This document shows positions 63,083 through 64,000 of a DNA stretch of 64,000 bases, in pieces. The notes below the pieces were generated by a model. It saw only the letters and a list, made by a program, of their open reading frames with translations. It made no database searches and was not told the origin of the DNA. The stretch spans positions 186,001-250,000 of the forward strand of contig NZ_JAGIZB010000001.1 in assembly GCF_017813395.1 (NCBI RefSeq). The letters are read 5' to 3'. Position numbers and translations under genes: made by a program. This stretch comes from Pararoseomonas baculiformis (GTDB lineage Bacteria; Pseudomonadota; Alphaproteobacteria; Acetobacterales; Acetobacteraceae). Position 1 is the stretch's first letter. Every line of letters starts with the position of its first letter.

Positions 63083-64000
63083 CTACTCCGCCGCGACCTT
63101 CGGCGCGTCCTGATACGCTTCCAGCGGCGCACAGGTGCAGGCGAGGTTGCGGTCGCCATAGACATTGTCCACGCGCTTCACCGGCGGCCAGTACTTGTGG
63201 GCCGCGATCCAGGGCAGCGGGAAGGCCGCTTCCTGGCGGGAATAGGCGTGGGACCAGTTCTCCGCCGTGACCTCCTCTGCGGTGTGCGGGGCGTTCTTCA
63301 GCGGGTTGTCCTGCTTGTCCGCCCTGCCCTGCTCCACCGCGCGGATCTCGGCGCGGATGGCGACCATGGCGTCGATGAAGCGGTCCAGCTCCTCCTGCGG
63401 CTCGCTCTCGGTGGGCTCCACCATCAGCGTGCCCGCCACCGGCCAGGACATGGTCGGGGCGTGGAAGCCGTAATCCTGCAGGCGCTTGGCGATGTCCTCC
63501 ACCAGCACGCCGCCGCCCTGCTGGAAGCCGCGGCAGTCGAGGATGCATTCATGCGCCACCATCCCCTCCTTGCCGCGATACAGCACGGGGAAATGGCCAT
63601 CCAGGCGCTTGGCCACGTAGTTGGCGTTGAGGATCGCCACCTGCGTCGCCCGCGTCAGTCCGGCCGCGCCCATCATGCGGATATAGGCATAGGAGATGGG
63701 CAGGATGCTGGCGCTGCCGAAGGGCGCGGCGGAAACAGGGCCGAAGCCTGTCTCCGGCCCGGCCTCGGCCAGCATCGGGTGGTTCGGCAGATGCGGCGCC
63801 AGATGCGCCGCCACGCCGATCGGCCCCACGCCCGGCCCACCGCCGCCATGCGGGATGCAGAAGGTCTTGTGCAGGTTCAGGTGGCAGACATCGGCGCCGA
63901 TCGCGGCGGGGCTGGTGAGGCCCAGCTGCGCGTTCATGTTGGCGCCATCCATGTACACCTGCCCGCCCGCCGCATGAACGGCGCCGCAGATCTCGCGGAT
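63083..64000 (-). CDS. gcvP: glycine dehydrogenase (decarboxylating) GcvP, C-terminal part
   Basis: The P-protein of the glycine cleavage system decarboxylates glycine with PLP and loads the aminomethyl group on GcvH. About 305 residues of the C-terminus are visible; the rest lies beyond the window edge. The PLP-binding Lys is in [20 protein letters not shown], preceded by [12 protein letters not shown] and followed by [20 protein letters not shown] and [20 protein letters not shown]. The frame is open to base 64000. Confidence 0.95.
   Translation of the reverse strand: MREICGAVHAAGGQVYMDGANMNAQLGLTSPAAIGADVCHLNLHKTFCIPHGGGGPGVGPIGVAAHLAPHLPNHPMLAEAGPETGFGPVSAAPFGSASILPISYAYIRMMGAAGLTRATQVAILNANYVAKRLDGHFPVLYRGKEGMVAHECILDCRGFQQGGGVLVEDIAKRLQDYGFHAPTMSWPVAGTLMVEPTESEPQEELDRFIDAMVAIRAEIRAVEQGRADKQDNPLKNAPHTAEEVTAENWSHAYSRQEAAFPLPWIAAHKYWPPVKRVDNVYGDRNLACTCAPLEAYQDAPKVAAE

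Overview
The window is a very GC-rich (about 70%) stretch of bacterial chromosome with short intergenic gaps and many ATGA start/stop overlaps. The protein families and local gene orders (smc-dsbA-dciA beside mutY, rnhB-ccrM, a small SdhAF4-type gene beside htpX, no rRNA or tRNA) suggest an alphaproteobacterium, most likely an Acetobacteraceae/Roseomonas-type Rhodospirillales. This is inferred from recognised protein families, not from a database search.

Layout. 1-6000: 3' part of folD, a small membrane protein, an EamA exporter, rsmB, a glycosyltransferase, a 246-bp dispersed repeat, a 52-residue SdhAF4-type gene and htpX. 6000-16000: a secreted PepSY-repeat protein, an AI-2E family permease, an O-antigen-ligase-type membrane protein, a haloacid dehalogenase, an Fe(II) dioxygenase, a secreted unknown, and an overlapping minus-strand operon of an OpgH-type glucosyltransferase, an amidohydrolase and a LysR regulator. 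16000-24500: a highly divergent PEP carboxylase, a peptide-binding protein with gamma-glutamyltransferase, and an HxlR regulator divergent from a zinc-type alcohol/quinone oxidoreductase. 24500-38950: a nicotinate (vitamin B3) catabolic locus. 39000-43550: a YeiE/YeiH-like pair, upp, kdsD and cspA. 43580-50670: smc-dsbA-dciA divergent from mutY-bioY. 50670-58200: second copy of the dispersed repeat, a rhodanese with an FtrA-like regulator, a GGDEF-EAL protein, a Bug receptor with a LysR regulator, and a histidine kinase. 58200-64000: ccrM, rnhB, an SDR, a lipoprotein-like hydrolase, GNAT, Nudix and the C-terminal part of gcvP.

The most coherent system is the nicotinate locus. One minus-strand operon reads nicX, a branched-chain-type ABC transporter (binding protein, fused LivH-LivM permease, LivG, LivF), nicA and nicB. 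nicC and a TetR-family regulator follow as a second unit. An 18-bp palindrome of the form TAACTG-N6-CAGTTA lies 22 bp upstream of nicX and 30 bp upstream of nicC, so the TetR protein probably controls both units from these operators. The enzymes would take nicotinate to 6-hydroxynicotinate (NicAB), 2,5-dihydroxypyridine (NicC) and N-formylmaleamate (NicX). Recognisable NicD, NicE and NicF are not in the window. A flanking alpha/beta hydrolase and a flavin-reductase-like gene that shares the nicX operator region are candidate partners. Placing a Liv-type ABC importer inside a nic operon is the main novelty candidate. The second is the structured repeat at 4459-4704 and 50749-51009.
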